Source: Corallococcus silvisoli (GTDB lineage Bacteria > Myxococcota > Myxococcia > Myxococcales > Myxococcaceae). Taken from it: DNA of 64,000 nucleotides. Under the pieces are notes generated by a model that was not told the DNA's origin, did no database searches, and saw only the letters and a program-made list of their open reading frames with translations. Positions 36,869-45,881 of the stretch are shown one piece after another; the stretch's first letter is position 1, and each line of letters begins with the position of its first letter. A program made the translations under genes and the position numbers. The stretch covers positions 496,001 through 560,000 of the forward strand of contig NZ_JAAAPJ010000001.1 of the NCBI RefSeq assembly GCF_009909145.1, read 5' to 3'.

Positions 36869-37876
36869 ATGCGTGGCAGTGTCATCGGTGCAGGCTCGTT
36901 CGGTACGGCGCTCGCCAACGTGCTCGCGGTGAATTGCGACGAGGTCCGGCTCTGGGGCCGCGAACCCGGCGCCGTGGAGGCCATCAACACCCGCCACGAG
37001 AACGCCACCTACCTCAAGGGCATCCCCCTCTCCGAGCGCGTGCGCGCCACCACGGGCCTGGAGGAGGCGCTGGCGGGCTCGGAGATGGTGGTGCTCGCCA
37101 CGCCCAGCCACGCCACGCGCGAGGTGCTCGCGCGCGCGAAGTCCTTCCTGCCCAAGGGCGTGCCGTTGATCACGGTGTCCAAGGGCATCGAGAACGGGAC
37201 GCTCCTCACCATGACGGAGCTGATGGAGGACTGCCTGCCGGAGGAGTTCCACCCGTACGTCGCGGTGCTCTCCGGCCCCAGCTTCGCGAAGGAGCTGGCG
37301 CGGCGCATGCCCACGGTGGTGACCATCGCGTCGCACTGGGACAAGGTGGCCCAGCGCTGTCAGAAGGCGCTCCAGACGGACACCTTCCGCTCGTACACGT
37401 CCACGGACGTCGTGGGCGTGCAGTACGGCGGCGCGCTGAAGAACGTCATCGCCATCGCGGCGGGCATGGCGGATGGCCTGGGCATGGGCCACAACGCGCG
37501 GGCGGCCATCATCACGCGCGGCCTGGCGGAGATCACGCGGCTCGCGGTGCGCAAGGGCGCCAACCCGCTGACGCTGTCCGGCCTGTCCGGCATGGGCGAC
37601 CTGGTGCTCACGTGCACGGGCGAGCTCAGCCGCAACCGCCACGTGGGCATGGAGCTGGGCAAGGGCCGCACGCTGCCGGACATCCTCGCGGACATGAAGG
37701 AGGTCGCCGAGGGCGTGAAGACGGCGAAGAGCGCGCGCGACCTGTCGCTCAAGACGGGGGTGGAGCTGCCCATCTGCGAGCAGGTCTACCTCATCGCCTA
37801 CGAGGGCAAGAACGCCCGGAACGCGGTGGTGGACCTGATGACGCGCCAGCCGAAGTCGGAGCTGTCCGGCGGCTGA
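36869..37876 (+). CDS. gpsA: Glycerol-3-phosphate dehydrogenase (NAD(P)+)
   Basis: The 335-residue enzyme makes glycerol-3-phosphate for phospholipids by reducing dihydroxyacetone phosphate. The nucleotide site is at the start (VIGAGSFGTALANVL), with SGPSFAKELA near residue 135 and the catalytic-lysine region GVQYGGALKNVIAIAAGM near 185. The NAD-dependent GPDH signature GLSGMGDLVLTCTG is near residue 250. Length fits the family. The ATG at 36869 has AGAGG about 8 bases upstream and lies 29 bases after the previous gene. Confidence 0.97.
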   Translation: MRGSVIGAGSFGTALANVLAVNCDEVRLWGREPGAVEAINTRHENATYLKGIPLSERVRATTGLEEALAGSEMVVLATPSHATREVLARAKSFLPKGVPLITVSKGIENGTLLTMTELMEDCLPEEFHPYVAVLSGPSFAKELARRMPTVVTIASHWDKVAQRCQKALQTDTFRSYTSTDVVGVQYGGALKNVIAIAAGMADGLGMGHNARAAIITRGLAEITRLAVRKGANPLTLSGLSGMGDLVLTCTGELSRNRHVGMELGKGRTLPDILADMKEVAEGVKTAKSARDLSLKTGVELPICEQVYLIAYEGKNARNAVVDLMTRQPKSELSGG

Positions 37877-37891
37877 GTCGCGCCGCGGTGC

Positions 37892-38353
37892 TCAGTAGCG
37901 GCGCGGCTTGGCTTCCGGGCTCGCGCCGCGCACGCGCCACACGGTGAGCCGCTCCGAATTGGTGTGGCTCAGCACCAGGCCTTCCGTCTGCATCTCCTCC
38001 AGCAGGCGGTTCGTCTTGAGCCGGTCCAGCCCGATGCTGCGGCCCAGCAGGTCGCCGGGCATGCCGCTCACGTTGCTGCGCAGCTGGTTGATGATGGCGC
38101 GCTTGAACTCGTTCTTCTGCAGACCGTCCATGTCCTGCGTGCGCCACGCGGACAGGATGCCCCAGCCGATGAGCAGCAGCGTCACCACGGCGATGACCGG
38201 GTAGACGATGTGGCTGTTCTTCTCGAGCAGGTCGATGTAGCCGGTGGTGATGGACGAGACGGGCTTGTCGTAGTCCGGCCCGGAGTCCTGTCCGGGCAGG
38301 CCTTCGATCTGGGCCGTCAACAAGGGGATGAGCAGGTTCAGCGCGGGAGCCAA
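37892..38353 (-). CDS. Small membrane protein with winged-helix-like C-terminus
   Basis: The 153-residue protein has a short outside part, one membrane helix (about residues 47-67, SHIVYPVIAVVTLLLIGWGIL), then a cytoplasmic region of about 80 residues (FKRAIINQLRSN, GLDRLKTNRLLEEMQTEGLV) that reads like a winged helix-turn-helix ending in LTVWRV. A membrane-tethered DNA-binding or adaptor role is possible but unproven. It lies between gpsA (convergent) and hflX (same strand, upstream). Confidence 0.65.
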   Translation of the reverse strand: MAPALNLLIPLLTAQIEGLPGQDSGPDYDKPVSSITTGYIDLLEKNSHIVYPVIAVVTLLLIGWGILSAWRTQDMDGLQKNEFKRAIINQLRSNVSGMPGDLLGRSIGLDRLKTNRLLEEMQTEGLVLSHTNSERLTVWRVRGASPEAKPRRY

Positions 38354-38403
38354 GGCCCCCTGAGTCTACGGGGACGGCCCCCGCGCCGGCAACCCGCCCA
38401 CCG

Positions 38404-40059
38404 TCACACGACGCCGATGGACTCGGACGCCCCTTCGGCGAACAGGGTGGTGTCCGCCTTGGCCAGGAGCGTCGCCAGCCCCTCGCGCTTCGCCGCGCTG
38501 ATGGCCACGCCGCCCCGCGAGCGCAGCAGCGTCTCCACCTCGTCCGCGGGCAGCAGGTCCGCCTTGTTCCACACCATCAGGCGCGGCTTCTCCATCAGGC
38601 CCAGCGAATTCAGGATGGTCTCCACCGCCTCCACCTGGTCGTCGCGCGCGGGGTCGCCCGCGTCCACCACGTGCAGGAGCAGGCTGGCGTCGTAGAGCTC
38701 CTCCAGCGTCGCGCGGAAGGCGGCCACCAGGTCCTTGGGCAGGTCCCGGATGAAGCCCACCGTGTCGGTGATGATGACCTCGCGCTCCTGCGGGAAGCGC
38801 AGCCGCCGGCTGGTGGGGTCCAACGTGGCGAACAGCTTGTCCTCGGCCAGCACCTCCGCGTTGGTGATGGCGTTGAGCAGCGTGGACTTGCCCGCGTTGG
38901 TGTAGCCCACGATGGAGATGACCGGCACCTCGCGCCGGTTGCGCTGGGCCCGCCGGACGCCGCGCTCGCGGCTGATGACGTCGATGCGGCGCTCCAGGTT
39001 CGTGATGCGCTCGCGCACGCGGCGGCGGTCGATTTCAAGCTTCGTCTCACCCGGGCCGCGGCCGCCCACGCCACCACCCATGAGCCGGCTGAGCGAGTCA
39101 TCCCCCTGCACCAGCCGGGGCAGGCGGTACTTCAGCTGCGCCAGCTCCACCTGGAGCTTGCCCTCCGCCGTCTGCGCGCGCTGCGCGAAGATGTCCAGGA
39201 TGAGCTGCGTGCGGTCCAGGATCTTCAGGCTCGTCGCGTCCCCGATGTGGCGGCCCTGCGACGGGGTGAGGTCCTTGTCGAAGATGAGCAGGTCGACCAT
39301 GGACTGCATGGAGCGCAGGTTCAGGTCCTCCAGCTTGCCCCGGCCGATGAGGTAGCGCGGATCCGCTTCCCGCTTCATCTGGAGCACGCTGTCCACCACC
39401 TCCACGCCCGCGGTGCGCGCCAGCTCCTTCAGCTCCGCCAGCGAGGACTCCGCCCGCGCGCGGTTGCCGTCCAGGCACACCGCCACCAGGATGGCGCGCT
39501 CGCGTCCGGACACCGTGCGCGCGGCCGCCTTGCGGTTGAACTCCTCCTCCAGCGCGTCCAGCGTCGCCAGCAGGTCCGGCTGTTCGACGTGCACGGAGGG
39601 CAGGGTGGACAGGTGCCAGAACTCCCCCGAGCCGTTCTCCGGCACCAGGTAGGCCCAGTGCAGCACGCCCGGCAGGCCTTCGTTCCCCACGCCCACGGCG
39701 GCCACGCAGTCCAGGCGCAGGAGCGCGAGGTCCGTGAGGTCGTCCTTCGTCAGGGGCTCGCTCTTCAGGTGCGTGTGGACCAGCCGCAGGCCGCGCAGGC
39801 GGATCTGCCCGGCGCGCGCACGGCCGATGTCCGGCAGCTCCAGCTTGTGCGCGTTGCCCACCACGACGTGTTCGATGTCGCCCTTGCGGTTGATGAGGAC
39901 GCCCACCTGCCGGTTGAGCTCGTGCGAGAGCTCGGTGAGGTGGCGGGCAAGCTCCACGGACACGATTTCGCGCGGATCCACGCGGCGGCGGAAGGTGTTG
40001 CGCAGCCGCTGCTGCTCGCTCGACTTCAGGCCCAGGGTGTTGCCGAAGATTTCCTTCAA
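38404..40059 (-). CDS. hflX: GTPase HflX, ribosome-associated
   Basis: The 551-residue GTPase has the HflX glycine-rich segment (GGGVGGRGPGETKLEIDRRR), the G1 motif GYTNAGKSTLLNAI, G3 DTVGFIRDLP and G4 NKADLL, followed by a short C-terminus. E. coli HflX is 426 residues; the extra about 150 N-terminal residues (FRRRVDPREIVSVELARHL) are like longer HflX forms known in several lineages. HflX splits stalled or hibernating 70S ribosomes. No hfq or hflK/C neighbours. Confidence 0.95.
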   Translation of the reverse strand: MKEIFGNTLGLKSSEQQRLRNTFRRRVDPREIVSVELARHLTELSHELNRQVGVLINRKGDIEHVVVGNAHKLELPDIGRARAGQIRLRGLRLVHTHLKSEPLTKDDLTDLALLRLDCVAAVGVGNEGLPGVLHWAYLVPENGSGEFWHLSTLPSVHVEQPDLLATLDALEEEFNRKAAARTVSGRERAILVAVCLDGNRARAESSLAELKELARTAGVEVVDSVLQMKREADPRYLIGRGKLEDLNLRSMQSMVDLLIFDKDLTPSQGRHIGDATSLKILDRTQLILDIFAQRAQTAEGKLQVELAQLKYRLPRLVQGDDSLSRLMGGGVGGRGPGETKLEIDRRRVRERITNLERRIDVISRERGVRRAQRNRREVPVISIVGYTNAGKSTLLNAITNAEVLAEDKLFATLDPTSRRLRFPQEREVIITDTVGFIRDLPKDLVAAFRATLEELYDASLLLHVVDAGDPARDDQVEAVETILNSLGLMEKPRLMVWNKADLLPADEVETLLRSRGGVAISAAKREGLATLLAKADTTLFAEGASESIGVV

Positions 40060-40226
40060 ACCGTTTCTCCTGGCGCGGGCATCGAAGGGTCCGCGCTGCT
40101 TTCAAGGCGTTGGATGGACTGGAGGCCCCCGCGTTTCATGACAAAGCCACCGTCCCGCCCGCCACGAAGCCTGGTGAACAGCCGGGCCGCGCGCGTCCTT
40201 TCCGTTTCCAGCCTACGCTGCCCACC

Positions 40227-41351
40227 GTGACTGATTCCGCACGCAACGCCCTGCGCGGGGCTCGCCGCGTGGTGGTGAAGATTGGGACCAACGCGCTGAC
40301 CAGCGCCACGGGCCGCTTCAACCGCGCCCACTTCGACTCGCTGGGCCAGGACCTGCTGTGGGCCGCCCAGGGACGGGAGCTGGTGGTGGTGTCCAGCGGC
40401 GCCATCGCGCTGGGCATGGAGCGGCTGGGCCTGCCCTCGCGCCCCCGGGACATCCCGGGCAAGCAGGCGTGCGCGGCGGTGGGGCAGAGCCGCCTGATGC
40501 AGGCGTACGAAGAGGCCTTCAGCCACGCGTCCCGGACGGTGGCCCAGGTGCTGCTCACCCACGAGGACGTGCAGGAGCGCCGGCGCTACCTCAACGTGAA
40601 GCACGCCCTGGACCGGCTGCTGGCCGCGGGCGTGGTGCCGGTCATCAACGAGAACGACACCGTGTCGGTGGACGAGCTCAAGTTCGGAGACAACGACACG
40701 CTGGCCAGCCTGGTGGCCGGCGTGGTGGAGGCGGACGCGCTGGTCCTCCTGTCGGACGTGGAGGGCCTGCACACCGCCGACCCGCGCAAGGACGCGGACG
40801 CGCGCCTCATGGCCTCCGTGCCGCGCGTCACCGCCGACGTGCTGGCCCTGGCCGGCGACGCCACCAGCGCCGTGGGCACCGGAGGCATGGCCTCCAAGGT
40901 GCGCGCCGCCGCCCGCGCCGCGGAGCTGGGCATCCCCTGCGTCATCACCTCCGGCGCGGTGCCCGGCCGCCTGAGGGGCGTGCTCCAGGGCGAGGCGGTG
41001 GGCACGCTCTTCGAGCCCGCCGGACGCAGGAGCGCGCGCACCGCGTGGATCGCCCACGCCCTGCGGCCCCGGGGCCGGCTGGTGGTGGACGCGGGCGCGA
41101 AGCAGGCCATCGTCACCGGCAAGCGGAGCCTGCTGCCCAGCGGCGTGACGGCCGTGGAGGGGGAGTTCGGCCGGGGGGACCCGGTGGACCTGTCGGACGC
41201 GGACGGGGAGGTGTTCGCCCGGGGCCTGTCCACGTACGACGCCAACGAGCTCCGGCGCATCGCCGGACGGCGGAGCGCGGACATCGAGGCGGTGCTGGGC
41301 TACCGCTATCTGGATGAGGCGGTGCACCGCGACGACCTGGCGGTGCTGTAG
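40227..41351 (+). CDS. proB: Glutamate 5-kinase (proline synthesis)
   Basis: The GTG start at 40227 gives a 374-residue protein (E. coli ProB is 367). The kinase domain begins VVVKIGTNALTS, with VSSGAIALGMERLG and VPVINENDTVSVDELKFGDND; a PUA domain closes the protein (RLVVDAGAKQAIVTGKRSLL, GLSTYDANELRRIAGRRS). The reaction phosphorylates glutamate to glutamyl-5-phosphate, the first step of proline synthesis, usually inhibited by proline. No proA lies nearby. The ribosome site is weak, and an in-frame ATG at 40110 is an unlikely alternative. Confidence 0.95.
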   Translation: MTDSARNALRGARRVVVKIGTNALTSATGRFNRAHFDSLGQDLLWAAQGRELVVVSSGAIALGMERLGLPSRPRDIPGKQACAAVGQSRLMQAYEEAFSHASRTVAQVLLTHEDVQERRRYLNVKHALDRLLAAGVVPVINENDTVSVDELKFGDNDTLASLVAGVVEADALVLLSDVEGLHTADPRKDADARLMASVPRVTADVLALAGDATSAVGTGGMASKVRAAARAAELGIPCVITSGAVPGRLRGVLQGEAVGTLFEPAGRRSARTAWIAHALRPRGRLVVDAGAKQAIVTGKRSLLPSGVTAVEGEFGRGDPVDLSDADGEVFARGLSTYDANELRRIAGRRSADIEAVLGYRYLDEAVHRDDLAVL

Positions 41352-41371
41352 CGGCCGTGGGCGCAAGCCGC

Positions 41372-41845
41372 CTAGATGGAGCTGGAGACGGACTTCACCG
41401 TGCCGGGCGTCTCCTCCGTGAGCCGCATCAGCGCGCGGAACTCAGGGGAGTCCACCTTCATCAGGAGCAGCGAGACCTCCAGCTCCCCCGGCACCCGGCC
41501 AAGCTGGAGCTTGCGCTCCTGGCCGTGCAGCAGGGCGAGCTGGGAGTGGCCTTCGCCCTCCGGCAGGGACAGGTCCACCTGGAGCTGGAACGAGTCGCCC
41601 TCGCCCTTCGGCGTGAGCACCAGCCGGTAGTCCGGCACCGTCGCGCCCGGGCGGCGGCGCTCGGCGCGCAGGGTGCGGCCCGCTTCCCCGAGCAGCTTGG
41701 GCTGGGCGATGAGCCGCCCGTCGCGCCGGACCTCCAGCGCGAAGTAGAGCGGCTCCGAGCGCGCGTGCGCCGGGGCGGAGACCAGGGCCAGCAGCACCAG
41801 CGCCAGCCCGGGCAGCCACGTCTTCAGCAGGGAGGTGCGGTTCAT
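41372..41845 (-). CDS. Secreted protein of unknown function
   Basis: Starting at the ATG at 41845 the 157-residue product has a signal peptide (WLPGLALVLLALVSAPAHA). The body is beta-rich (EPLYFALEVRRDGRLIAQPK, YRLVLTPKGEGDSFQLQVDL, LQLGRVPGELEVSLLLMKV) and ends in VKSVSSSI. It has no lipobox and no recognised domain. The longer frame lacks a signal peptide. Confidence 0.7.
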   Translation of the reverse strand: MNRTSLLKTWLPGLALVLLALVSAPAHARSEPLYFALEVRRDGRLIAQPKLLGEAGRTLRAERRRPGATVPDYRLVLTPKGEGDSFQLQVDLSLPEGEGHSQLALLHGQERKLQLGRVPGELEVSLLLMKVDSPEFRALMRLTEETPGTVKSVSSSI

Positions 41846-42205
41846 GGGTGTGCCCTCGTCAAAGCCTCGGTCCGCCGTGTCGGCCCCACGGCAGCCAACG
41901 GGGCCTCCAAGAGGACCCGCTGTCACTTCGCACTCAAAAATCGACAGGGCCCAAGGAATAACCCAGGCGCGCCCCAAGCGCGAGCCCCACGCCCCCGGTT
42001 GTCTGCTGCCTCGCGGACGAAACAGGGGGTACATGGCAATACCTGCTTGCCTGTTCAGGTCGGGGCAGCTATCCCGTCCTGGACGGCGCCAGCCATCTCC
42101 GCTGTTCCCCCCTCGTCCCTTCCCCGGACCCCCCTTCCCCCACCCCGGAAGTCCCCGGTCTCTTGATCTCCCGGGTCCTGTCCGCCATCGTCACCGATCT
42201 CCTGA
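41846..42205. other. Divergent intergenic region, 360 bases
   Basis: It holds the leader of the secreted protein and the promoter region of the WYL regulator pair. TTGCCT (42047-42052) and TATCCC (42070-42075), 17 bases apart and pointing right, are a tentative weak sigma70-type promoter. The left part is more AT-rich (ACTCAAAAATCG near 41930). I see no RNA gene or small ORF. Confidence 0.45.
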
Positions 42206-43231
42206 ATGGACCGCACGGAACGCATCCTTGATCTCGTGGCACTGTTGCTCGACGCGCGGGAACCCATCTCCTGGGCCGAACTGCGTGAGCATTTCCCCGC
42301 GGACTACGGCGGCTCGGACGACGCCGCCGAGCGCAAGTTCGAGCGCGACAAGGCGGAGCTCGTCGAGCTGGGCTTCCCGCTGAGCTACGTGCAGGGCGAC
42401 GACGAGCGGCGCGACGGCTACCTCGTCGACCGCGACGTCTACTACCTGCCGGAGGCGGACCTGACGAAGGAGGAGCTGGCCGTGCTCTACGCCGCCGGGT
42501 CCGCCGCGCTGGCCTCGGGCGCGTTCCCGGGCCGCGACGACCTGGCGCACGCCCTGCGCAAGATTGGCTTCTTCGCCGGCGAGTCCCTGCCCACCCCGCG
42601 CGTGCGCATGGAGCTGGGCACCGGGCAGGAGGGCCAGGAGAAGGAGGTCTCCGCCCGCCTGGAGCAGCTGTGGGATGCGTGCTCCGCGCACAAGTGGGTG
42701 CAGCTCACCTATGGCAGCCCCCGGAAGGACGGGGTGACGGAGCGGCGCGTGGACCCGTATGGGCTGGCGCTCCGGCGCGGCGTCTGGACGCTGGTGGGCT
42801 ACTGCCACCTGCGCCAGGGCCTGCGCACCTTCCACGTGCACCGCATCCGCGAGCTGAAGGTGAACACCGCGCGGCCGCGCACGCCGGACTTCGAGGTCCC
42901 CGCTGACTTCTCCCTGGACGCGCACGTGGCGTACTTCCCCTGGCAGTACCGCTTCCACGCGCCCATGGAGGTGACGCTCCAGCTCACCGGGCCGCAGGCC
43001 TCGCGCGCGGGCTCCCTCTTCCCCGGCGCGGCGCTGGAGCCGGTGGCGGAGGGCGTCGCGCGGGCCCGCTTCCCCGTGACGTTCCTGGACGGGCTGGTGC
43101 GGTTCGTCCTCTCCCTGGGGGCGGATTGCCGCGTGGAGGGGCCTCCGGAGGCCCGTGCGCGCCTGGAGCAGATGGCGGCGAACATCCTGGCGAAGCACGC
43201 GCCGGTGGAAGGTCCGCGGGTGAGCGCATGA
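42206..43231 (+). CDS. WYL-domain transcriptional regulator (PafB-like, first of a tandem pair)
   Basis: The 341-residue protein starts with a winged helix (TERILDLVALLLDAREPISW, residues 2-60), then a WYL domain (about 160-250; in place of WYL the strand reads VWTLVGYCH) and a C-terminal WCX-like extension. Tandem WYL genes, as in PafB/PafC, act as a heterodimer in DNA-damage responses. Its stop overlaps the next start (ATGA, 43228-43231). The missing Tyr of the name motif is a point of interest. Confidence 0.88.
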   Translation: MDRTERILDLVALLLDAREPISWAELREHFPADYGGSDDAAERKFERDKAELVELGFPLSYVQGDDERRDGYLVDRDVYYLPEADLTKEELAVLYAAGSAALASGAFPGRDDLAHALRKIGFFAGESLPTPRVRMELGTGQEGQEKEVSARLEQLWDACSAHKWVQLTYGSPRKDGVTERRVDPYGLALRRGVWTLVGYCHLRQGLRTFHVHRIRELKVNTARPRTPDFEVPADFSLDAHVAYFPWQYRFHAPMEVTLQLTGPQASRAGSLFPGAALEPVAEGVARARFPVTFLDGLVRFVLSLGADCRVEGPPEARARLEQMAANILAKHAPVEGPRVSA

Positions 43232-44157
43232 GCAACGTCCACGAGCGGCTGCGCCGCCTGCTGTTCCTCGTCCCCTACGTCTCCAAGCACCCGGGCGTCA
43301 CCGTGGAGGCCCTGGCGAAGGCGCTCAACATCAGCCGGGAGGACCTGCTGGAGGAGCTGGACCTGCTCACCTGCGTGGGCCGGCCCCCCTTCAACCCGGA
43401 CGACTACATCGACATCTACGTGGCCAACGACCGCGTCTATGTGGACCTGGATCAGCGCCTGTTCGCGCCGCCCCGGCTGACGGCGGGAGAGGCCGCGGCC
43501 CTGGCCGCCGCGGCGGAGCTCCTGCGCCCGTCCACCGGGGACGCCCTCCAGAGCGCCCTCACCAAGCTGGAGGGCATCATCCCGCCCGCCGCGCGCGAGC
43601 GCTTCCGGGACATGTTCCGGAAGATCGACGCCTCCGCGGACGCGCCCCCGGCCCTGGGGCCGCTCACCCGGGCCATCCTGGAGCGGCTGGAGGTCACGTT
43701 CGGCTACGCCAGCCCCGGCCGCCCTCCGGAGCCGCGCCGGGTGCGCCCCTACGAGCTGCTCAGCCACCGGGGGCAGTGGTACCTCCAGGGCTTCTGCCAT
43801 ACCCGCCAGGACGCGCGCCTGTTCCGGCTGGACCGGATGGAGGAGCTGGCCGTCACCCCCACCGCCTTCCAGCCCCCTCCGGATGCCCGCGCGGACGTGC
43901 CCAACCCGGCGCGCGGCACCAGCGAGGCCTCCGTCCGGGTGCGCTTCACGCCCACGGCGGCCCCTTACGTGAAGGAGCGCTTCGGCCAGGACGCCCGCCC
44001 GCTCGCTGACGGCGGGGTGGAGGTGCGGGTGGCCGGAGACAGTGAGCGCTGGCTCACACAGTGGGTGCTATCCTTCGGCGGCGAGGCGGAGGTGCTGGAG
44101 CCGGCGAGCGCGCGCGCCGCCGTTGCCCGAGCCGTGCATGCCTCGATAGGCTCCTAG
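43228..44157 (+). CDS. WYL-domain transcriptional regulator (PafC-like, second of the pair)
   Basis: The 309-residue partner has a helix-turn-helix (HERLRRLLFLVPYVSKHPGV, ALNISREDLLEELDLL) and the WYL domain with the name motif intact (QWYLQGFCHT), then a C-terminal WCX-like region. Overlap with the first gene implies coupled synthesis of the two. It is followed by an FHA membrane protein with 6 bases between stop and start, perhaps in the same operon. Confidence 0.9.
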   Translation: MSNVHERLRRLLFLVPYVSKHPGVTVEALAKALNISREDLLEELDLLTCVGRPPFNPDDYIDIYVANDRVYVDLDQRLFAPPRLTAGEAAALAAAAELLRPSTGDALQSALTKLEGIIPPAARERFRDMFRKIDASADAPPALGPLTRAILERLEVTFGYASPGRPPEPRRVRPYELLSHRGQWYLQGFCHTRQDARLFRLDRMEELAVTPTAFQPPPDARADVPNPARGTSEASVRVRFTPTAAPYVKERFGQDARPLADGGVEVRVAGDSERWLTQWVLSFGGEAEVLEPASARAAVARAVHASIGS

Positions 44158-44163
44158 GACGAC

Positions 44164-45774
44164 ATGGCCTTCCAACTGACGATCTCCGAGGGAAAAGACG
44201 CAGGCAAGGAGTTCGTCTTCGACCAAGACTCCGTGCTCATCGGGCGCACCTCCGAGTGCGATGTGGTGCTGTATGACCCCGGTGTCTCCCGCCGCCACTG
44301 CCGCATCTTCCAGGACGGAGGCGGCTACGCGGTGGAGGACCAGAAGAGCGCCAACGGCACGCTCCTCAACGGCGCGGCGGTGCAGAAGCAGGCGCTCACC
44401 GACGGCGACACGCTGACGCTGGGCCCGGTGACGTTCCTCTTCGCGCTGGCGGCGGACGAGGCGACCACCGGCGAGGACGAGAAGCCCGCGGAGGACGGCG
44501 CCAACAGCACGCGCATCGTCTCCATCGACTCCGTGCGCAAGCAGCGCAACAAGAAGGCCGCCGCGCTCATGCCGGAAGGCGCCGACGAGGAGGATCTGCA
44601 GGGCATCCGCGCGGAGTCCACGCGCATGAACATGCGCGCCATCCGCCGGCCCACCTCCTCCAACGCGCAGCGCGCGGCGCCGCAGCAGCCGCCTCCGGAC
44701 GAAGAGGCTCCCGCGGCCCTGGAGAAGCCCGCCCCCGCGCCCCCGCCCGCGCGCCGCACCGGGTCCCAGTCGTCCCGCGCGGTGGCTCGGGCGCCTTCCC
44801 CCCGCGCGGGCGCCGGCGGCGGTGGCTTGTCCGCGGCCGAGCGCGCCCGCATCCGCCGTGAGACGCCGGGGCTGATGGCCAACCTGCGCCTGTTCTGGGC
44901 GGAGGCGAACTCCAAGGTCCGCGCGGGCGTGATGACCGGCGGCGGCGTGGTGGTGCTGGGCCTCTTCGCGCTCGTGTACTGGCTGGTGCTGGGCGGCAAC
45001 GACCAGGTGCAGAAGGGCGAGGAGCCGGTGCGCCTCTCCAACCAGCCCATCACCGACTCGTTCGGCCTGGGCGACGGCGTCACCTGGTACCGGCCGGACA
45101 TGAAGGTCTTCGAGTGGGAGTTCGTCGCCGCGACGCGCGCGGTGGTCATCCTCCACTACCAGGCCCAGGGCATCTCCAAGGATGAAGTGGTGGTGAGCGT
45201 CAACGGCGTGGACGTGGGCAAGGTGCCCCCGGACACGCTGGCCAGCCAGGAGCGCTCGTTGGAGCTGATGATCCCGCCACAGCAGCTGCGCAAGGGCGAA
45301 CCCAACCGGATCATCTTCGACAACACCCGCAACCCGCCCGGCGAGGACCCCTGGCGCATCTGGAACGTCTGGGTGGAGCGCGCGCTGCTTCCGGAGCAGC
45401 TCTCCACGCAGCAGCTGCTGCAGCAGGCCGGGGACTCCTTCAAGAAGGGCCGCAAGAACTTCGAGACGCCGGACATCGGCGCGCGCAACCGCTACGAGGC
45501 CTGGAAGGCCTTCCGCGAGGCGTGGCTGATGCTGGAGGCCCACCCGGACCCCAAGCCGGACCTCTACTTCGAGGCGCAGGAGCAGATGAAGCGCGCCCAG
45601 CAGGAGCTGGACCGCACCTGCTCCAAGCTGCTGCTGGAGGTGGAGGGCTACTACAACCAGGGCCACTACAAGCAGGCCGCCTCCACCCTGGACCACATGC
45701 GCGAGTACTTCCCCGAGTACGACCAGCCGTGCGCCACGCGCGCGGAGAACAAGCGCGCCGAGTACAACCTGTAG
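44164..45774 (+). CDS. FHA-domain membrane protein with beta-sandwich and helical tail
   Basis: The 536-residue protein has an FHA domain (residues 20-95: SVLIGRTSECDVVLYDPG, VSRRHCRIF, SANGTLLNG), a low-complexity Pro/Ala linker, a membrane helix (about 262-280, GGGVVVLGLFALVYWLVLGG) and an outside jelly-roll-like region (EFVAATRAVVILHYQAQG, RIWNVWVERALLPEQ). A helical TPR-like C-terminus follows (YNQGHYKQAASTLDHMREYF). It could sense phosphothreonine proteins inside and bind something outside. The next hairpin ends its transcript. Confidence 0.75.
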   Translation: MAFQLTISEGKDAGKEFVFDQDSVLIGRTSECDVVLYDPGVSRRHCRIFQDGGGYAVEDQKSANGTLLNGAAVQKQALTDGDTLTLGPVTFLFALAADEATTGEDEKPAEDGANSTRIVSIDSVRKQRNKKAAALMPEGADEEDLQGIRAESTRMNMRAIRRPTSSNAQRAAPQQPPPDEEAPAALEKPAPAPPPARRTGSQSSRAVARAPSPRAGAGGGGLSAAERARIRRETPGLMANLRLFWAEANSKVRAGVMTGGGVVVLGLFALVYWLVLGGNDQVQKGEEPVRLSNQPITDSFGLGDGVTWYRPDMKVFEWEFVAATRAVVILHYQAQGISKDEVVVSVNGVDVGKVPPDTLASQERSLELMIPPQQLRKGEPNRIIFDNTRNPPGEDPWRIWNVWVERALLPEQLSTQQLLQQAGDSFKKGRKNFETPDIGARNRYEAWKAFREAWLMLEAHPDPKPDLYFEAQEQMKRAQQELDRTCSKLLLEVEGYYNQGHYKQAASTLDHMREYFPEYDQPCATRAENKRAEYNL

Positions 45775-45782
45775 ACGCCGTC

Positions 45783-45814
45783 GCTCGCGGTGTCCGGGAG
45801 CGGACGCCGCGAGC
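45783..45814 (+). terminator. 14-bp stem after the FHA membrane protein
   Basis: GCTCGCGGTGTCCG pairs with CGGACGCCGCGAGC (one G-T wobble) around a GGAG loop, starting 8 bases after the stop. A strong GC hairpin, no T run. Confidence 0.65.
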
Positions 45815-45881
45815 CCGCCAGGGAGGCGAGCAGGGCCTGTCCGGGTTGCCGGTCCCTCCCTCCGTTCCCACCCTCAATCGC

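Noticed and set aside
42034..42051. Sigma54-like TGGC...TTGC element
   Set aside because: The GG and GC pairs are 12 bases apart instead of 10, so it does not fit a -24/-12 promoter.
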